From: Streptomyces sp. SID13726
GTDB taxonomy: Bacteria; Actinomycetota; Actinomycetes; Streptomycetales; Streptomycetaceae
Assembly: GCF_010548375.1 (NCBI RefSeq)
Contig: NZ_JAAGLY010000013.1
Span: 62,001 to 126,000 of the forward strand
DNA: 64,000 bases
Reading direction: 5' to 3'
Of this stretch, positions 43,516 through 51,861 are shown piece by piece. The notes below the pieces were generated by a model, which did no database searches, was not told the origin of the DNA, and saw nothing but the letters and a program-made list of their open reading frames with translations. Numbering within the stretch: the stretch's first letter is position 1; every line of letters begins with the position of its first letter. The position numbers and the translations under genes are program-made.

Positions 43516-43663
43516 GGCCCCGGCGTCCACGAGCGTGGCGTCGTAGGCTGGAGACCCCCCGGCCGGTCACCGCGTCGGGCGATTCGCGTTGCCCGCCCCC
43601 GGCCGATCCCACCGGCCGCTCCCTCCGCCGCCAGCCAAGCCCCCCGGACGAAAGCCGCCCCGA

Positions 43664-46600
43664 ATGAGCCTGCACGGTCTGCTCGACGCCGTCGTCAAGG
43701 ACCCCGCCCTCGCGGAAGCGATCGCGGCCGCCCAGGACAGCAACCGCATGCACGTCGACCTGGTCGGCCCCCCGGCGGCCCGCCCCTTCGCGGTCGCCGC
43801 GCTCGCGCGCGAGGCCGGCCGGCCGGTGCTCGCGGTGACGGCGACCGGCCGCGAGGCCGAGGACCTGGCCGCGGCCCTGCGCTCCCTGCTCCCGCCCGAG
43901 GGGATCGTGGAGTACCCGTCCTGGGAGACCCTTCCGCACGAGCGCCTGAGCCCCCGCAGCGACACCGTCGGCCGCCGCCTCGCCGTCCTGCGGCGGCTGG
44001 CCCACCCCCGCCCGGACGACCCCGAGACCGGCCCGGTCTCCGTGGTCGTCGCACCCGTGCGCTCCGTGCTCCAGCCGCAGGTCAAGGGCCTCGGCGACCT
44101 GGAGCCGGTGGCCCTGCGGACTGGTCAGAGCGCCGACCTGAACACGATCGTGGAGTCCCTCGCGGCAGCGGCCTACGCGCGCGTGGAGCTCGTCGAGAAG
44201 CGCGGCGAGTTCGCCGTCCGAGGCGGCATCCTCGACGTCTTCCCGCCCACCGAGGAACACCCCCTGCGCGTCGAGTTCTGGGGCGACGACGTCGAGGAGA
44301 TCCGCTACTTCAAGGTCGCCGACCAGCGCTCCCTGGAGGTCGCCGAACACGGCCTGTGGGCGCCCCCGTGCCGTGAACTCCTGCTCACCGACGACGTACG
44401 CGAACGCGCGCGTGCCCTCGCCGAGCAGCACCCCGAGCTGGGCGAGCTGCTGGGCCGGATCGCCGAGGGGATCGCGGTCGAGGGCATGGAGTCCCTGGCC
44501 CCCGTGCTCGTCGACGACATGGAGCTGCTGATCGACGTCCTGCCCAAGGGCGCCATGGCCGTCGTCTGCGACCCGGAGCGGGTCCGCACGCGCGCGTCCG
44601 ACCTCGTGGCCACCTCGCAGGAGTTCCTCCAGGCGTCCTGGGCGGCCACCGCGGGCGGCGGCGAGGCGCCCATCGACGTCGGCGCGGCCTCCCTGTGGTC
44701 CATCGCCGACGTCCGGGACCGCGCGCGCGAGCTGGACATGATGTGGTGGTCCGTCTCGCCGTTCGCGGCCGACGAGGAACTCGACGCCGACACCCTCAAG
44801 CTCGGCATGCACGCCCCCGAGACCTACCGCGGCGACACCGCCAAGGCCCTCGCCGACACCAAGGGCTGGCTCGCCGACGGCTGGCGCGCGGTCTTCGTCA
44901 CCGAGGCCCACGGCCCGGCGGCGCGTACCGTCGAGGTGCTGGGCGGCGAGGGCATCGCGGCCCGCCTGGACGCGGAGCTCGCGGCGATCTCCCCCTCGGT
45001 CGTGCACGTGGCGTGCGGCTCGATCGAGTACGGCTTCGTGGACCCTTCGATGAAGCTCGCCGTGCTCACCGAGACCGACCTGACCGGGCAGAAGGCGGCC
45101 GGCAAGGACGGCGCCCGGATGCCTGCCAGGCGCCGCAAGACCATCGACCCGCTCACCCTGGAGGCGGGTGACTACATCGTCCACGAACAGCACGGCGTGG
45201 GCCGCTACATCGAGATGGTCCAGCGGACCGTGCAGGGCGCCACGCGCGAGTACCTCGTCGTCGAGTACGCCCCCGCCAAGCGCGGCCAGCCCGGCGACCG
45301 CCTCTACATTCCCACCGACCAGCTGGAGCAGATCACCAAGTACGTCGGCGGCGAGGCACCCACGCTGCACCGCCTCGGCGGCGCCGACTGGACCAAGACC
45401 AAGGCGCGCGCGAAGAAGGCCGTCAAGGAGATCGCCGCCGACCTGATCAAGCTGTACAGCGCGCGCATGGCGGCCCCCGGGCACACCTTCGGCCCGGACA
45501 CCCCGTGGCAGCGCGAACTGGAGGACGCCTTCCCGTACGCGGAGACCCCCGACCAGCTCACCACTATCGCCGAGGTCAAGGAGGACATGGAGAAGTCGGT
45601 CCCCATGGACCGCCTGATCTGCGGCGACGTCGGCTACGGCAAGACGGAGATCGCCGTACGGGCCGCCTTCAAGGCCGTCCAGGACGGCAAGCAGGTGGCG
45701 GTGCTCGTCCCGACGACCCTGCTGGTGCAGCAGCACTTCGGGACGTTCTCCGAGCGCTACTCGCAGTTCCCGGTCGTCGTGAAGGCGCTCAGCCGCTTCC
45801 AGACCGACACCGAGGCCAAGGCCGTCCTGGAGGGCCTGCGCGAGGGCTCCGTGGACGTCGTCATCGGCACCCACCGGCTGTTCTCCTCCGAGACCAAGTT
45901 CAAGGACCTCGGCCTGGTCATCGTCGACGAGGAGCAGCGCTTCGGTGTCGAGCACAAGGAGCAGCTGAAGAAGCTCCGCGCCAACGTCGACGTACTGACC
46001 ATGTCCGCGACGCCCATCCCCAGGACGCTGGAGATGGCGGTCACCGGCATCCGCGAGATGTCGACGATCACCACGCCCCCGGAGGAGCGCCACCCGGTGC
46101 TCACCTTCGTCGGACCGTACGAGGAGCGGCAGATCGGCGCGGCCATCCGCCGTGAACTGCTGCGCGAGGGCCAGGTCTTCTACATCCACAACCGCGTCGA
46201 GTCGATCGACCGCGCGGCCTCGCGGCTGCGGGAGATCGTCCCCGAGGCGCGCATCGCGACCGCGCACGGCCAGATGTCGGAGTCGGCCCTGGAGCAGGTC
46301 GTCGTCGACTTCTGGGAGAAGAAGTTCGACGTCCTCGTCTCGACCACGATCGTCGAGTCCGGCATCGACATCTCCAACGCCAACACCCTGATCGTGGAGC
46401 GCGGCGACAACTTCGGCCTCTCGCAACTCCACCAGCTGCGCGGGCGGGTGGGCCGTGGCCGTGAACGGGGTTACGCCTACTTCCTGTACCCGCCGGAGAA
46501 GCCGCTCACGGAGACGGCCCACGAGCGGCTCGCGACCATCGCCCAGCACACCGAGATGGGCGCGGGCATGTACGTGGCCATGAAGGACCTGGAGATCCGC

Positions 46601-47194
46601 GGCGCGGGCAACCTCCTCGGCGGCGAGCAGTCCGGGCACATCGCGGGCGTCGGCTTCGACCTGTACGTCCGCATGGTCGGCGAGGCCGTCGCGGACTACC
46701 GGGCCTCCCTGGAGGGCGGTGTTGAGGAGGAGCCGCCCCTGGAGGTCAAGATCGAGCTCCCGGTCGACGCACACGTCCCGCACGACTACGCGCCGGGCGA
46801 GCGGCTGCGTCTTCAGGCCTACCGCGCGATCGCCTCGGTCAACACCGAGGAGGACATCAAGGCCGTACGCGAGGAACTCGTCGACCGCTACGGCAAGTTG
46901 CCCGAGCCGGTCGAGAACCTGCTCCTGGTCGCCGGTCTCCGGATGCTGGCACGCGCGTGCGGCGTCGGCGAGATCGTCCTCCAGGGCACCAACATCCGCT
47001 TCGCACCGGTGGAGTTGCGGGAGTCGCAGGAACTGCGGCTGAAGCGGCTGTACCCGGGCACCGTCATCAAGCCGGCCGTCCACCAGGTGCTGGTGCCGCG
47101 GCCGAAGACGGCGAAGGTGGGCGGGAAGCCGTTGGTCGGGCGGGAACTGCTGGGTTGGGTCGGGGAGTTCCTGACGTCGATCCTGGGGTCGTGA
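43664..47194 (+). CDS. mfd: Transcription-repair coupling factor
   Basis: An 1176-residue ATP-driven translocase that removes stalled RNA polymerase and recruits UvrA. The N-terminal UvrB-homology part has PPEGIVEYPSWETLPHERLSP and FAVRGGILDVFPPTEEHPLRVEFWGDDVEEI; the RNAP-interaction domain lies near residues 490-560 (GDYIVHEQHGVGRYIEM). Helicase motifs are DRLICGDVGYGKTE (Walker A), IVDEEQRFGV (DEEQ box) and STTIVESGIDISNANTLIV, RGRVGR. The C-terminal UvrA-interacting domain follows. ATG 43664 matches the family start MSLHGLLDAV; TTG 43589 would add 25 Pro/Arg-rich residues. The repeat array directly upstream may influence its promoter. Confidence 0.96.
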   Translation: MSLHGLLDAVVKDPALAEAIAAAQDSNRMHVDLVGPPAARPFAVAALAREAGRPVLAVTATGREAEDLAAALRSLLPPEGIVEYPSWETLPHERLSPRSDTVGRRLAVLRRLAHPRPDDPETGPVSVVVAPVRSVLQPQVKGLGDLEPVALRTGQSADLNTIVESLAAAAYARVELVEKRGEFAVRGGILDVFPPTEEHPLRVEFWGDDVEEIRYFKVADQRSLEVAEHGLWAPPCRELLLTDDVRERARALAEQHPELGELLGRIAEGIAVEGMESLAPVLVDDMELLIDVLPKGAMAVVCDPERVRTRASDLVATSQEFLQASWAATAGGGEAPIDVGAASLWSIADVRDRARELDMMWWSVSPFAADEELDADTLKLGMHAPETYRGDTAKALADTKGWLADGWRAVFVTEAHGPAARTVEVLGGEGIAARLDAELAAISPSVVHVACGSIEYGFVDPSMKLAVLTETDLTGQKAAGKDGARMPARRRKTIDPLTLEAGDYIVHEQHGVGRYIEMVQRTVQGATREYLVVEYAPAKRGQPGDRLYIPTDQLEQITKYVGGEAPTLHRLGGADWTKTKARAKKAVKEIAADLIKLYSARMAAPGHTFGPDTPWQRELEDAFPYAETPDQLTTIAEVKEDMEKSVPMDRLICGDVGYGKTEIAVRAAFKAVQDGKQVAVLVPTTLLVQQHFGTFSERYSQFPVVVKALSRFQTDTEAKAVLEGLREGSVDVVIGTHRLFSSETKFKDLGLVIVDEEQRFGVEHKEQLKKLRANVDVLTMSATPIPRTLEMAVTGIREMSTITTPPEERHPVLTFVGPYEERQIGAAIRRELLREGQVFYIHNRVESIDRAASRLREIVPEARIATAHGQMSESALEQVVVDFWEKKFDVLVSTTIVESGIDISNANTLIVERGDNFGLSQLHQLRGRVGRGRERGYAYFLYPPEKPLTETAHERLATIAQHTEMGAGMYVAMKDLEIRGAGNLLGGEQSGHIAGVGFDLYVRMVGEAVADYRASLEGGVEEEPPLEVKIELPVDAHVPHDYAPGERLRLQAYRAIASVNTEEDIKAVREELVDRYGKLPEPVENLLLVAGLRMLARACGVGEIVLQGTNIRFAPVELRESQELRLKRLYPGTVIKPAVHQVLVPRPKTAKVGGKPLVGRELLGWVGEFLTSILGS

Positions 47195-47278
47195 GGCGCC
47201 GCCGGGGGACACGCGGGGTTGAGTGAAGTCCTCTCGGCGGTACTGCCCGGCGTTCCCTTCCGCTGCCACGACGACGGC

Positions 47279-47539
47279 ATGTTCTACGGGGGACGGCGGC
47301 AGCGCAGGGCGTGGCTCGCGGGAGTGACGGCGGTGGCCGTGCTCGCGCTGGGCGTGGGGGTCGTGGCGCTGCGCCCGTGGGCCGGATCCGAGCCTGACCT
47401 CGGCGGGGTGGCGGGGTGGCGGCCCGGTTGCCCGGTGACCGGGGCGTGCGGTGGTGGTGAGGGTCCGCGTGGTGGCCCGCGCAAGGCCGGTCGTCGGGTC
47501 AGGTTCCGGGGCGGAACATCGTGGTCGCCAGGGTTCTGA
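47279..47539 (+). CDS. Doubtful small membrane ORF or gene remnant
   Basis: 86 codons downstream of mfd: a basic N terminus (FYGGRRQRRAWL), one helix (AGVTAVAVLALGVGVVALRPW), then low-complexity GGGEGPRGGPRK. It overlaps the end of the convergent TetR gene by about 40 bp, has no strong ribosome site and no recognised family. The helix part could be the start of an exported protein whose remainder is lost. The surrounding gap (47195-47498) holds nothing else I can name. Confidence 0.25.
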   Translation: MFYGGRRQRRAWLAGVTAVAVLALGVGVVALRPWAGSEPDLGGVAGWRPGCPVTGACGGGEGPRGGPRKAGRRVRFRGGTSWSPGF

Positions 47540-48104
47540 ACGCCTCCTCCGGGGCCTGGTCGCCGAGCGGGTCGTCCAGGTTGTGGCTGAGGAGCAGCGC
47601 GGCGAAGCCGTGGGCGAAGGACCAGGCGGCGACTCCGGCGAGGCGGCTGTCCAGGCCTCCCGTGTGCGCGGCCGAGACCGGGGTGCGCAGGGCGTCGGTG
47701 GCCAGGGCGCGGGCCGTGGTCAGTTCGAGGTCGTCGGCGCGCAGCAGTTCGGGCGCGAACATCACCTGGAAGTGGGCCGGGTGCTCGCGGGCGAAGCGTA
47801 CGTAGCGCACGCCCGCCTCCTTGAGGTCCGGGGCCTCCGCCAGGGTCGCCGCGAGCAGCGCGAAGCCTTCGGCGGCGATCGCCGTGAGGAGGCCGGTGCG
47901 GTCCTTGAAGTGATGGGCCGGGGCCGCGTGCGAGACGCCGGCGCGGCGGGCGAGATCACGCAGGCTCAGTGCGCCCGGGCCGTCGGCCGCGATGACGTCG
48001 AGTGCGGTCGTGAGGATCGCGTGGCGGAGGTCGCCGTGGTGGTAGGGGCGGTTCGGTTGCTTGGGTTCTTGCTTGGCTTCTTGCTCGGGTTCCGCGGGTG
48101 CCAT
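47499..48104 (-). CDS. TetR family regulator
   Basis: A 201-residue TetR protein. The HTH is YHHGDLRHAILTTALDVIAADGPGALSLRDLARRAGVSHAAPAHHFKDRTGLLTAIAAEGF, the PYHHGDLR class with a WHG-type C-terminal ligand domain (YVRFAREHPAHFQVMFAPELLR). It is divergent from the HTH_67 gene at 48209, with a 104-bp gap containing a promoter for that gene and an inverted repeat, so it likely represses both. Its first 20 residues are Glu/Lys/Gln-rich. Confidence 0.92.
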   Translation of the reverse strand: MAPAEPEQEAKQEPKQPNRPYHHGDLRHAILTTALDVIAADGPGALSLRDLARRAGVSHAAPAHHFKDRTGLLTAIAAEGFALLAATLAEAPDLKEAGVRYVRFAREHPAHFQVMFAPELLRADDLELTTARALATDALRTPVSAAHTGGLDSRLAGVAAWSFAHGFAALLLSHNLDDPLGDQAPEEAFRTLATTMFRPGT

Positions 48105-48131
48105 GGGAACAGCGTACGTGGAATCTAGCCA

Positions 48132-48173
48132 TTGACAAGTTGGAGGGGATGGGGCAATCTTGTCGATGTCAAG
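48132..48173 (+). promoter_or_regulatory. Promoter with overlapping operator for the HTH_67 gene
   Basis: TTGACA (48132-48137) and CAATCT (48155-48160) are spaced by 17 bp. CTTGTC-GAT-GTCAAG (48159-48173), an inverted repeat with one mismatch, overlaps the -10 region. A regulator bound there, most simply the divergent TetR, would block transcription. TAGATT on the other strand (48121-48126) may be the TetR gene's own -10. Confidence 0.55.
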
Positions 48174-48208
48174 TTGAGGTGGGTCCGAGGGCTCTCGGGA
48201 GGCATGTC

Positions 48209-49123
48209 ATGTCTGAGTACGACGGCACGGCGGCGGGGGAGACCGGCGTGGGCGGCGGAGGCGTGGAGCTGACCCGGGTGCGGCAGCTCTGGCATCTGCT
48301 GGAGCCGCTGCACGCGGTGCTCTACTACGCGCCGGAGGCCTTCGAGGAGGCGAAGGCGCTCGGGTACGGCACGCGGGAGCGCTGGCCGAGCTACTTCCCT
48401 TACCGTGCCGCGCCGTTGGGGGCGGCCGATGCCGAGCGGGTGGCCTCCGCGTTCTACAGCTTCAGCCCCCGCATGGTCGCCGAGCACATCGACCCCGCGT
48501 GGGCGATCGCCGAGCCCGAGGCGGTGCTGGCGGCGAGGCTGCGCGGGGTCGACCGGGCCTACCGCGCGATACTGGGCGACCGTGTCGACGGCCCCGAGCT
48601 GGCGGAGGCCGCCGCCCTCGCCCGGCGCGCGGCCGAGGCGGCGAACACCGCGGGCCGTCCGCTCGCCGCGGCCAACGCCGGACTGGAGTGGCCCGAGGCC
48701 CCGCACCTCCAGCTCTGGCAGGCGGCGACGATCCTGCGCGAACACCGGGGTGACGGCCATGTGGCCGCGCTGCTCGTGGCCGGCCTCGACCCGGTCGAGT
48801 CACTGGTCTCCTTCGCCGCGATCGGTGCCGCGTCCGTGGAGCGCTTCGAGAGCCGGGGCTGGAGCGCGCGGGAATGGGCGGCGGCGCGTGAGCGTCTGAC
48901 GGCCCGTGGACTGGTCGACGAGCACGGCGAGGCCACCGGCGCGGGCCGCGACCTGCGGCACAGTGTGGAGCACCGGACCGACCAACTCGCCGCCGCTCCC
49001 TGGCAGTTGCTCGGCCCAGCCGACACCGACCGCCTCGCGGACCTGCTCGGCGACTACTGGGTCGCGGTCCTGTCCTCCGGGCTGCTGCCGTCGGAGACGA
49101 CACTCGGCATCGGAAAGGTGTGA
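48209..49123 (+). CDS. SCO6745-family protein with HTH_67-type fold
   Basis: A 304-residue protein of an actinobacterial family. TRVRQLWHLLEPLHAVLYYAPEAFEEAKALGYGTRERWPSYFPYRAAPLG and VASAFYSFSPRMVAEHIDPAWAIAEPEAVLAARL are the family signature; the C-terminal half is a winged-helix-like region (ARERLTARGLVDEHGEATGAGRDLRHSVEHRTDQLAAAPW). Members are predicted DNA-binding proteins, but their role is not established. The ATG at 48209 is preceded by GGGAGG; the frame opens upstream to 48098 through the promoter. It is followed, after two bases, by a nucleotidyltransferase-fold gene. Confidence 0.85.
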   Translation: MSEYDGTAAGETGVGGGGVELTRVRQLWHLLEPLHAVLYYAPEAFEEAKALGYGTRERWPSYFPYRAAPLGAADAERVASAFYSFSPRMVAEHIDPAWAIAEPEAVLAARLRGVDRAYRAILGDRVDGPELAEAAALARRAAEAANTAGRPLAAANAGLEWPEAPHLQLWQAATILREHRGDGHVAALLVAGLDPVESLVSFAAIGAASVERFESRGWSAREWAAARERLTARGLVDEHGEATGAGRDLRHSVEHRTDQLAAAPWQLLGPADTDRLADLLGDYWVAVLSSGLLPSETTLGIGKV

Positions 49124-49125
49124 CC

Positions 49126-49737
49126 GTGACGGACAGGCAGGCGCCGGGGCGGCTCCCCCTCGATGAGCAACTGGACGAACTCCGCGCCGTGCTCGCACGG
49201 AACGACACCCTGACCGAGGTGCTGACCAGAACGGCGACCCTCGACCTGCCCGGCTGGTACCTGACGGCGGGCTGCCTGTTCCAGACCGTGTGGAACGTGG
49301 TCACGGGCAGGCCCCCGGAGCAGGGCATCAAGGACTACGACATCTTCTACTTCGACGCCACCGACCTCTCCTGGGAGGCCGAGGACGCCGTGATCCGCGC
49401 GGGCCGCGAGGTGTACGCGGGACTGCCCGCCGAGGTGGAGATCCGCAACGAGGCCCGGGTGCACCTCTGGTACGAGCAGAAGTTCGGAGTCCCCTGCCCG
49501 CCGCACGACTCCACCGAGTCCGCCATCGACCGCTTCGCCGCGACGACGTGCTGTCTGGGGGTGCGGTGGGAACCCGGCGGCGCCTGGCGTGTCTACGCGC
49601 CCCACGGGCTGTCCGACGTGTTCGACCTCGTCGTCCGCCCCAACCCGGTGCTCGCGCCGCGGGAGGTCTACGAGACCAAGACCGCGCGTTGGAAGGGGGA
49701 ATGGCCGGAGCTCACGGTGCTGCCGTGGCCTGCCTGA
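49126..49737 (+). CDS. Nucleotidyltransferase-like protein (NTP_transf_6/DUF925)
   Basis: A 203-residue protein. The core LDLPGWYLTAGCLFQTVWNVVTGRPPEQGIKDYDIFYFDATDLSWEAED contains the family's D-x-D-type KDYDIFYFD motif, where the two aspartates would bind metal, and VEIRNEARVHLWYEQKFG follows, then TTCCLGVRW. It is distantly related to nucleotidyltransferases; substrate unknown. GTG 49126 is chosen because GGAAAGG lies seven bases upstream; GTG 49120 overlaps that site. The gene is coupled to the SCO6745-like gene, and a large terminator follows. Confidence 0.87.
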   Translation: MTDRQAPGRLPLDEQLDELRAVLARNDTLTEVLTRTATLDLPGWYLTAGCLFQTVWNVVTGRPPEQGIKDYDIFYFDATDLSWEAEDAVIRAGREVYAGLPAEVEIRNEARVHLWYEQKFGVPCPPHDSTESAIDRFAATTCCLGVRWEPGGAWRVYAPHGLSDVFDLVVRPNPVLAPREVYETKTARWKGEWPELTVLPWPA

Positions 49738-49766
49738 CCGCTGCGGGTTCAGGCCGCTTCGGGCGC

Positions 49767-49825
49767 ACACCGACCGAGGCCGCCCGCGGGAGACGGGGCT
49801 CCGCGGACGGCCTCGGACGCGGTGT
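49767..49825. terminator. Long interrupted terminator stem
   Basis: Three arms pair across an 11-nt loop: ACACCG (49767-49772) with CGGTGT (49820-49825), CCGAGGCCG (49774-49782) with CGGCCTCGG (49808-49816), and CCGCGG (49784-49789) with CCGCGG (49801-49806). It lies between two convergent genes. Confidence 0.75.
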
Positions 49826-49893
49826 GGGGTGGGAACCCGGTGCCCGGTCGGGCCCTGCCCGACGGGTCCCTGTCCTCCGTGGGGTCTTCGGGC

Positions 49894-50079
49894 CTACGGC
49901 TGTTCGGGCCTGTCGCGATCCATGCCGAGCGACCCTTCGATCTTCTGCTGTGCGTCGTCGACCTGGCTCTCGTACTTGTTGCCCGTCTTCTCGTTGACCT
50001 TCCGTTCCGCCATGTCGGACATGTCCTTGGCCTTGTCCTGCATCTGGCGGTTGCTCTTGAACCTGTCGAAGATGCCCAT
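49894..50079 (-). CDS. Small MT0933/Rv0909-like antitoxin-type protein
   Basis: A 61-residue, charged helical protein: MGIFDRFKSNRQMQDKAKDMSDMAERKVNEKTGNKYESQVDDAQQKIEGSLG. The NEKTGNKYxxQVDxAxxKxE core is the MT0933 antitoxin family signature; in Mycobacterium the partner is an SRPBCC-fold toxin (Rv0910). No SRPBCC gene is next to it here, so an antitoxin role is unproven; many actinobacteria carry it alone. AAGGAG lies eight bases before the ATG. The frame is open far upstream without family similarity. Confidence 0.88.
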   Translation of the reverse strand: MGIFDRFKSNRQMQDKAKDMSDMAERKVNEKTGNKYESQVDDAQQKIEGSLGMDRDRPEQP

Positions 50080-50272
50080 CCAGAGCTCCTTCCGGAGGCG
50101 ACTCACGAACGACGATACGGCCGTTATGTCTCTGATGCCCACTCGAACGGGTGGTGGTCTGGACCTCCTGAATGCCGCGGTGCGCCCGCTCGCTACGGTG
50201 TGCGCGGCGCCGTACAAGGGAAGGCGCTCCCTGCGGGGGCGGACCGGGTTTGCAAGGGGAGGGGCGCACGTG

Positions 50273-50986
50273 ATGCGTCTGAGGGGCGGGGCTGCGGCCG
50301 CCGTCGTGCTGGTGTTCGCCGTGGCCGGGTGCAAGGCGGAGACGACCACAGGGTCCGGCGGACCGGAGGAGACCGGGGGTTCGGGCGCGGCCCTGACCGC
50401 CGCGGAGTCGCTCACCGTGAAGGGGCGGGCGCCCAAGACGGGTTACTCCCGCGACAGGTTCGGTACCGCCTGGGCGGACACCGACTCGAACGACTGCGAC
50501 ACCCGCGACGACATACTCAAACGCGACCTGGAGGACGTGAAGTTCACCGGCGGGGACTGCAAGGTGTCCTACGGCGTCCTGGAGTCCGACCCCTACTCGG
50601 GCAAGGACGTCACCTACCGGCGCGGCCGCAGCCAGGTCGACATCGACCACATGGTGGCGCTCTCCGACGCCTGGCAGAAGGGCGCCAAGTACTGGGACGC
50701 CGGCAAGCGCATAGCTCTCGCCAACGACCCCCTCAACCTGCTGGCCGTGGACGCGAGCACCAACCGTTCCAAGGGGGACGGCGACACGGCGACCTGGCTG
50801 CCGCCCAACAAGGCGTACCGCTGCACCTATGTGGCCGCCCAGGTCGCCGTGAAGAAGAAGTACGACCTGTGGGTCACGGCCGCCGAGAAGTCCGCGATGG
50901 AGAAAGTCCTCTCGGGCTGCCCCGGCCAGAAGCTGCCGACCGGCGGCAACCCGACGGCGGCACCGCCGAGGTTCCACGCGGACTGA
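50273..50986 (+). CDS. Secreted HNH endonuclease (DUF1524/GmrSD C-terminal type), lipoprotein
   Basis: A 237-residue exported protein. The signal peptide ends in the lipobox VAGC (cysteine near residue 20), followed by a Gly/Thr/Glu linker. The nuclease domain includes YRRGRSQVDIDHMVALSDAWQKGAKYW (DH-x-V catalytic His), RIALANDPLNLLAVDASTNRSKGD (N-x-S-K-x-D metal-side motif) and WLPPNKAYRCTYVAAQVAVKKKY. It probably degrades DNA outside the cell at the membrane surface, for example for phosphate recovery. Cys pairs may form disulfides. GGGGAGGGG precedes the start; GTG 50270 is an alternative. Confidence 0.92.
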   Translation: MRLRGGAAAAVVLVFAVAGCKAETTTGSGGPEETGGSGAALTAAESLTVKGRAPKTGYSRDRFGTAWADTDSNDCDTRDDILKRDLEDVKFTGGDCKVSYGVLESDPYSGKDVTYRRGRSQVDIDHMVALSDAWQKGAKYWDAGKRIALANDPLNLLAVDASTNRSKGDGDTATWLPPNKAYRCTYVAAQVAVKKKYDLWVTAAEKSAMEKVLSGCPGQKLPTGGNPTAAPPRFHAD

Positions 50987-51068
50987 GAGCGGACTGAGAG
51001 CGGACCGAGAGGGCCGGCGTGGGCCGTCGTGGGCGGGAAATGCGCTTTCCGGTCTGCGGGCCCGCGCC

Positions 51069-51074
51069 TACGTT
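51069..51074 (+). promoter_or_regulatory. Probable -10 box of a leaderless promoter (TACGTT)
   Basis: TACGTT ends six bases before ATG 51081, the leaderless spacing. GAGGG inside those six bases gives a second reading as a ribosome site on a longer mRNA. Confidence 0.45.
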
Positions 51075-51080
51075 GAGGGC

Positions 51081-51824
51081 ATGGAGCTGAAGGTATCGAG
51101 TCTCGCCGAGCGTCCCGAGATGCGGGAGCGTGTCCTCGACATGGCCGACAGCTGGCCGGAGTTCGTGACCCAGGACCCCGTGGGCAACGCCCACTACGGC
51201 CGGATCTCCGCCGAACTCCCCGAGTACGTGCTGTTCGCCGAGGACGAGCGGGGCGAGGTCGTCGCGCACGCCCACAGCGTGCCGTTCGCCCTGCGCGCCG
51301 AGGACCGCGGTGAGCTGCCCGCCCGCGGCTGGGACGAGATCCTGGTGTGGGCCTTCGGCGACCTGCGCCGCGGTGTGCGGCCCGACACGGTCAGCGCGAT
51401 CTCGGTCGTCGTCGATCCGCGCCTCCAGGGCCGCGGCCTGTCCGCCCGGATGCTCTCGGCGATGCGGGACAACGCCCGCGCCCACGGCTTCACCGAGGTC
51501 GTCGCCCCCGTCCGCCCCAGCGGCAAGCACCTGGAACCGCACACCCCGATGGAGGAGTACGCCTACCGCGTCCGCTCCGACGGCCTGCCGTACGACCCCT
51601 GGCTGCGCGTCCACGCCCGGGCCGGCGCCGCGGTCCACGCCGTGGCACCGGCCTCCATGACGGTCGCCGGCTCACTGGAGCAGTGGCGCGACTGGACCGG
51701 GCTGCCCTTCGACACCCGGGGCGACATCGAGGTGCCCGGGGCGCTGGTGCCGGTGCGGTGCGAGCCGGAGCGCGGGTACGCGGTGTACGTCGAGCCCAAC
51801 GTGTGGATGCGGCACGCCCTTTGA
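51081..51824 (+). CDS. GNAT family N-acetyltransferase
   Basis: A 247-residue, longer-than-usual GNAT protein. The CoA-binding motif is ISVVVDPRLQGRGLSARMLSAMRDNARAHGF (Q-G-R-G-L-S). The N-terminal part (VLDMADSWPEFVTQDPVGNAHYGRISAELPEYVLFAEDE) and the C-terminal GSLEQWRDWTGLPFDTRGDIEVPGALVPVRCEPE are found in a Streptomyces subfamily of unknown substrate. It is monocistronic between a probable leaderless promoter and a terminator that overlaps its end. Confidence 0.87.
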   Translation: MELKVSSLAERPEMRERVLDMADSWPEFVTQDPVGNAHYGRISAELPEYVLFAEDERGEVVAHAHSVPFALRAEDRGELPARGWDEILVWAFGDLRRGVRPDTVSAISVVVDPRLQGRGLSARMLSAMRDNARAHGFTEVVAPVRPSGKHLEPHTPMEEYAYRVRSDGLPYDPWLRVHARAGAAVHAVAPASMTVAGSLEQWRDWTGLPFDTRGDIEVPGALVPVRCEPERGYAVYVEPNVWMRHAL

Positions 51825-51835
51825 GCGTGCCGCAT
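51807..51835. terminator. Terminator hairpin overlapping the GNAT stop codon
   Basis: ATGCGGCACGC (51807-51817) pairs perfectly with GCGTGCCGCAT (51825-51835) with a 7-nt loop that contains the stop codon. It lies between convergent genes. Confidence 0.8.
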
Positions 51836-51861
51836 CGGTGCCGTGGGCCCCTGCCGCCCGG

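Noticed and set aside
43018..43530. N-terminal extension of DUF2079 to 43530
   Set aside because: The extra 171 residues translate the repeat array and G4 region (RTTERRP-type filler); family members start near the 43017 ATG.
42944..47269. A 1441-codon open frame on the minus strand across mfd
   Set aside because: It is antisense to mfd, whose domains are unmistakable; long antisense frames are normal in 70%+ GC DNA, and its translation is Leu/Val/Gly/Arg filler without family motifs.
49822..50997. Plus-strand 391-codon frame overlapping the antitoxin-type and HNH genes
   Set aside because: Shadow of the HNH gene in another frame; no motifs, Arg/Gly-rich.
50978..51010. Three 11-bp GCGGACTGAGA repeats at the end of the HNH gene
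   Set aside because: Real but short; the first includes the stop codon and the others are just downstream. No likely function beyond slippage.
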